Assembly (NCBI RefSeq): GCF_040954835.1
Contig: NC_090714.1
Coordinates: 2,406,501 to 2,470,500, forward strand
Length of the DNA stretch: 64,000 bases
Direction: 5' to 3'
Source of the DNA: Lepisosteus oculatus
Lineage: Eukaryota > Chordata > Actinopteri > Semionotiformes > Lepisosteidae
In this document: positions 61,927 through 64,000 of the stretch, one piece after another
Layout: each line of letters begins with the position of its first letter
How positions within the stretch are numbered: position 1 is the first letter of the stretch
Program-made: the position numbers and the translations under genes
The notes under the pieces: model-generated
What the model saw: the letters and a program-made list of their open reading frames with translations, nothing else
Told to the model about the DNA's origin: nothing
The model's database searches: none

Positions 61927-62222
61927 AAGGTCACGGGGTGTTTAGCATTACTGCCTCACAGCGCTGGAGTTCAATGTTGGACCTGGGCTGCTATCTGTGT
62001 GGAGTGTGCATGTTGGTTTCCTTCCAGTGCTCCAGGTTCCTCCCACAGTCCAAAGACATGCTGGTAGGTGAATTAGCTTCTGTTCAGAATTGGCTCTGGT
62101 GTGAGAGTGTGTGTGTCCTGTCCAGGATGTGTCCCGCCTAGTACCCATTGCTTACTAGGATAGGCTCTGGCGCTCCCTTGTGACCTTGAATTGGAGGAAG
62201 TGGTTCGAATCGGTTGGATGGG
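61927..62222 (+). mobile_element. tRNA-derived V-SINE-like element, best copy
   Basis: Head: tRNA-like gtttagcattactgcctcac then agcgctggagttcaatg. Body: ctgtgtggagtgtgcatgtt, tgctccaggttcctcccaca, gtccaaagacatgctggtag. Tail: ggataggctctggcgctccc, ttggaggaagtggttcgaat. This order matches the well-known fish SINE body. About 300 bases; not recently inserted, judging by its differences from the usual sequence. Confidence 0.8.
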
Positions 62223-62699
62223 TAAAATTATATTTTTTAAACCTATTGACTGGCGTCCCAAGTTCCTATCACATTTGCTGAAGTACTGTGAAGCTTTCTT
62301 AGATAGCCCTGGTGTCAATTAAAAAACAAAATTCCTCTGCCCAGTATTCAGAATTAAATTCAGTGATGATCTGCTGATGTACTGTTGCATTGCATTTGCT
62401 GGGGAATATTTATTTTAAATAATGACACCTGCATTGAACTTTCCAGGGTCCATATAAGATCTGGGGGATTTTTACAACAATTACTGCTCCAGAGAGAATA
62501 AGCACAGTGTGCTTAATCTAGACATCCGTCAAGTCTGAACTACCCTACTGTTTTCTTATTACTTCCAATCGGCGTGGAAAAAGCTCTTAAACACATATGT
62601 TAAAAAAGGTGCACGGGGGTGGGGGGGGTTTTGAGCAGCTACTCTTTTTCCGTGACTTATCTGTGTGGCTTCCATTTTGAAAAGCTTGCCAAGTGTAAG

Positions 62700-63035
62700 G
62701 CCTGGGAAACGCGACTTTGAAGGGTCTCCAGAGTCCCTGCTGCCTTGATCAGACCCCCCCCCAGCGGGATGAGGACATGTGGTGGCCACAGCCTTTGTGC
62801 CGTCTTTGCTCGACCCCTCCTCCCACACTTTGCACCGGGGCTCCGATGGAAACCTGGAGCGGGGCCCAGAACTGCCATCAGGAAGCAGACCTCCGCTCGC
62901 CGACAGCACTGAAGACCTGAAGGAAGAGCCGGGGTGCAGCCAGGGGAGCCGACATGGAGAGCTGCAGAACTGGACCCACGCCCACGAATACACATCCACG
63001 CCACCTGGAGCGTTCAGACCTGCATGGGGTTCGCC
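62700..63035 (+). other. GC-rich open stretch, possible exon, unrecognised
   Basis: The plus strand has a frame (GSDGNLERGPELPSGSRPPL then ADSTEDLKEEPG) ending near a possible donor gtacgt after cgccgcaa (63036-63041). The minus strand is also open through the same place, as often happens in GC-rich DNA. It could be a Ser/Pro-rich linker exon or non-coding. No acceptor stands out. Confidence 0.25.
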
Positions 63036-64000
63036 GCAAGTACGTCGAGTCAAGGAATTATTGTGCAATTTCGCCCAAAACAAATCATGACATGAGTCAT
63101 CTGTTTCTTGACATAGAAAAGGCCCTGGCATGTCAAACTGTGACAATATAGAAGTGTATTTCTGTCCTGTTATCCTGTTTAAGAATAACTAGAAAAAACT
63201 ATGGATACACAACTACAGTATTCTTATACAGTACAGTATAGTTACATTGAGAGGACAGCTGTTAAAGGGTTTAAAAACACTTTTCATATTAAGATGCACT
63301 TTTATAAAAATCTGTTAATTTCTCCTCAGTTACACAAGACAACAGAAGAGAGAACATTCGTTCTGGCTGGCTTCTCTATGTGATACACCACCACAGGTAA
63401 ACAGAAATGAAGTAGGACTAATTTGTTTAAAAGTCTCAGCAAGTGTCTGGATAAATTTACTGGCATCCTGTCCAGGGGTAGGCACTGCTAGGGCTAAAGC
63501 ACACACAAGAATGATACAGGAAACTGAATTAATTAACTCAAAACTTAATTATTAGAATATCAATAACATCCTAAGATCAACTAGGATATTTACTGTTATT
63601 TAACTACAGGCTGCCACAATAGGAAACTTGTCTAAATCTAAGCACTTCCAAGTTAAGTTTAGTACTGTACTGTCAGTATACTCAATAACAGTTACCATCA
63701 GCAGGATATCTGCAAAAAAACACAAAAACAAAAAAAAATGTTTCCACTTATGCTTTCTTCTCGGCAGTGTGTGTTTAACTATACCTGCCACAGCGTCATG
63801 CACTGAAGCATACAGAAGATATTGCCTCTGCCCTTACTTGTATGGTGGAAACCACAGGTCTTTGAAATTATCCAGTGTCTCTTGTTTATGTTGCCAGCAC
63901 CCTCTTTGCTAAAGAAAAACATCTGTAACCCCCTCTTTGAATTTCTTCCTATAACAATTATAACAATAAATGCCCTTCTGGTTCTGATCTGGCATTTTAA
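63036..64000. other. right end of window, nothing recognised
   Basis: AT-rich. Only a scrap resembling a SINE tail near 63458-63485 (tggcatcctgtccagggg). Confidence 0.35.

Noticed and set aside
58120-64000. Search for the first PDZ domain of nherf2 on the minus strand
   Set aside because: No GLGF-type loop or family sequence was found. The minus frame at 62559-63146 shows no PDZ character.

Overview
The window looks like genomic DNA of a ray-finned fish. It is AT-rich, with short exons, GT-AG introns and vertebrate-type polyadenylation signals. Two host genes can be recognised. The first is a fish-type six-cysteine astacin metalloprotease. The second is the 3' part of an NHERF2-type PDZ scaffold gene. 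Degenerate tRNA-derived SINEs resembling fish V-SINEs, Tc1-like DNA transposon remnants and a non-LTR retrotransposon fragment fit the same picture. I cannot name the species. No prokaryotic features, CRISPR array or retroviral copy was seen.

Layout. 1-2.8 kb: intergenic, with two tandem relics of a Tc1/mariner-like transposon. 2.8-7.95 kb: a complete ten-exon astacin gene on the plus strand (322 aa), with TATA box and polyA signal. 8.2-9.25 kb: a short open spliced candidate that I cannot name. 9.53-18.1 kb (unit A) and 24.8-33.05 kb (unit B): two direct copies of an unrecognised segment of roughly 8.5 kb. Between them (18.1-24.8 kb) lie a CpG-rich patch, possible coding exons on the minus strand and a LINE fragment. 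33.8-34.9 kb: an inverted scrap related to the 9.1 kb region, then a broken duplicate of astacin exon 6. 35-38.8 kb: intergenic with SINE scraps. 38.8-58.1 kb: five 3' exons of nherf2 on the minus strand, one intron being nearly 16 kb. 58.1-64 kb: probably the upstream nherf2 intron or flank, with a SINE and a GC-rich open stretch at 62.7-63.0 kb; the first PDZ domain is not in the window.

The part that ordinary annotation does not explain is the duplicated unit. Each copy carries a plus-strand exon series with sharp splice sites and a polyA signal. Facing it is a minus-strand exon series that starts in a CpG-rich promoter region and ends at its own polyA signal. About 700 bp of GC-rich DNA built from three nested or adjacent palindromes lies between the two 3' ends. 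The copies differ in patches. The plus-unit 3' half with the palindromes, and the far CpG block, are almost identical, while the DNA between them has clearly drifted. Gene conversion is the simplest reading. In unit B the terminal exon region of the minus series has gained a 156-bp tandem repeat that is an exact multiple of three. I could not assign either series to a known family; they may be non-coding RNA genes or fast-evolving small-protein genes.
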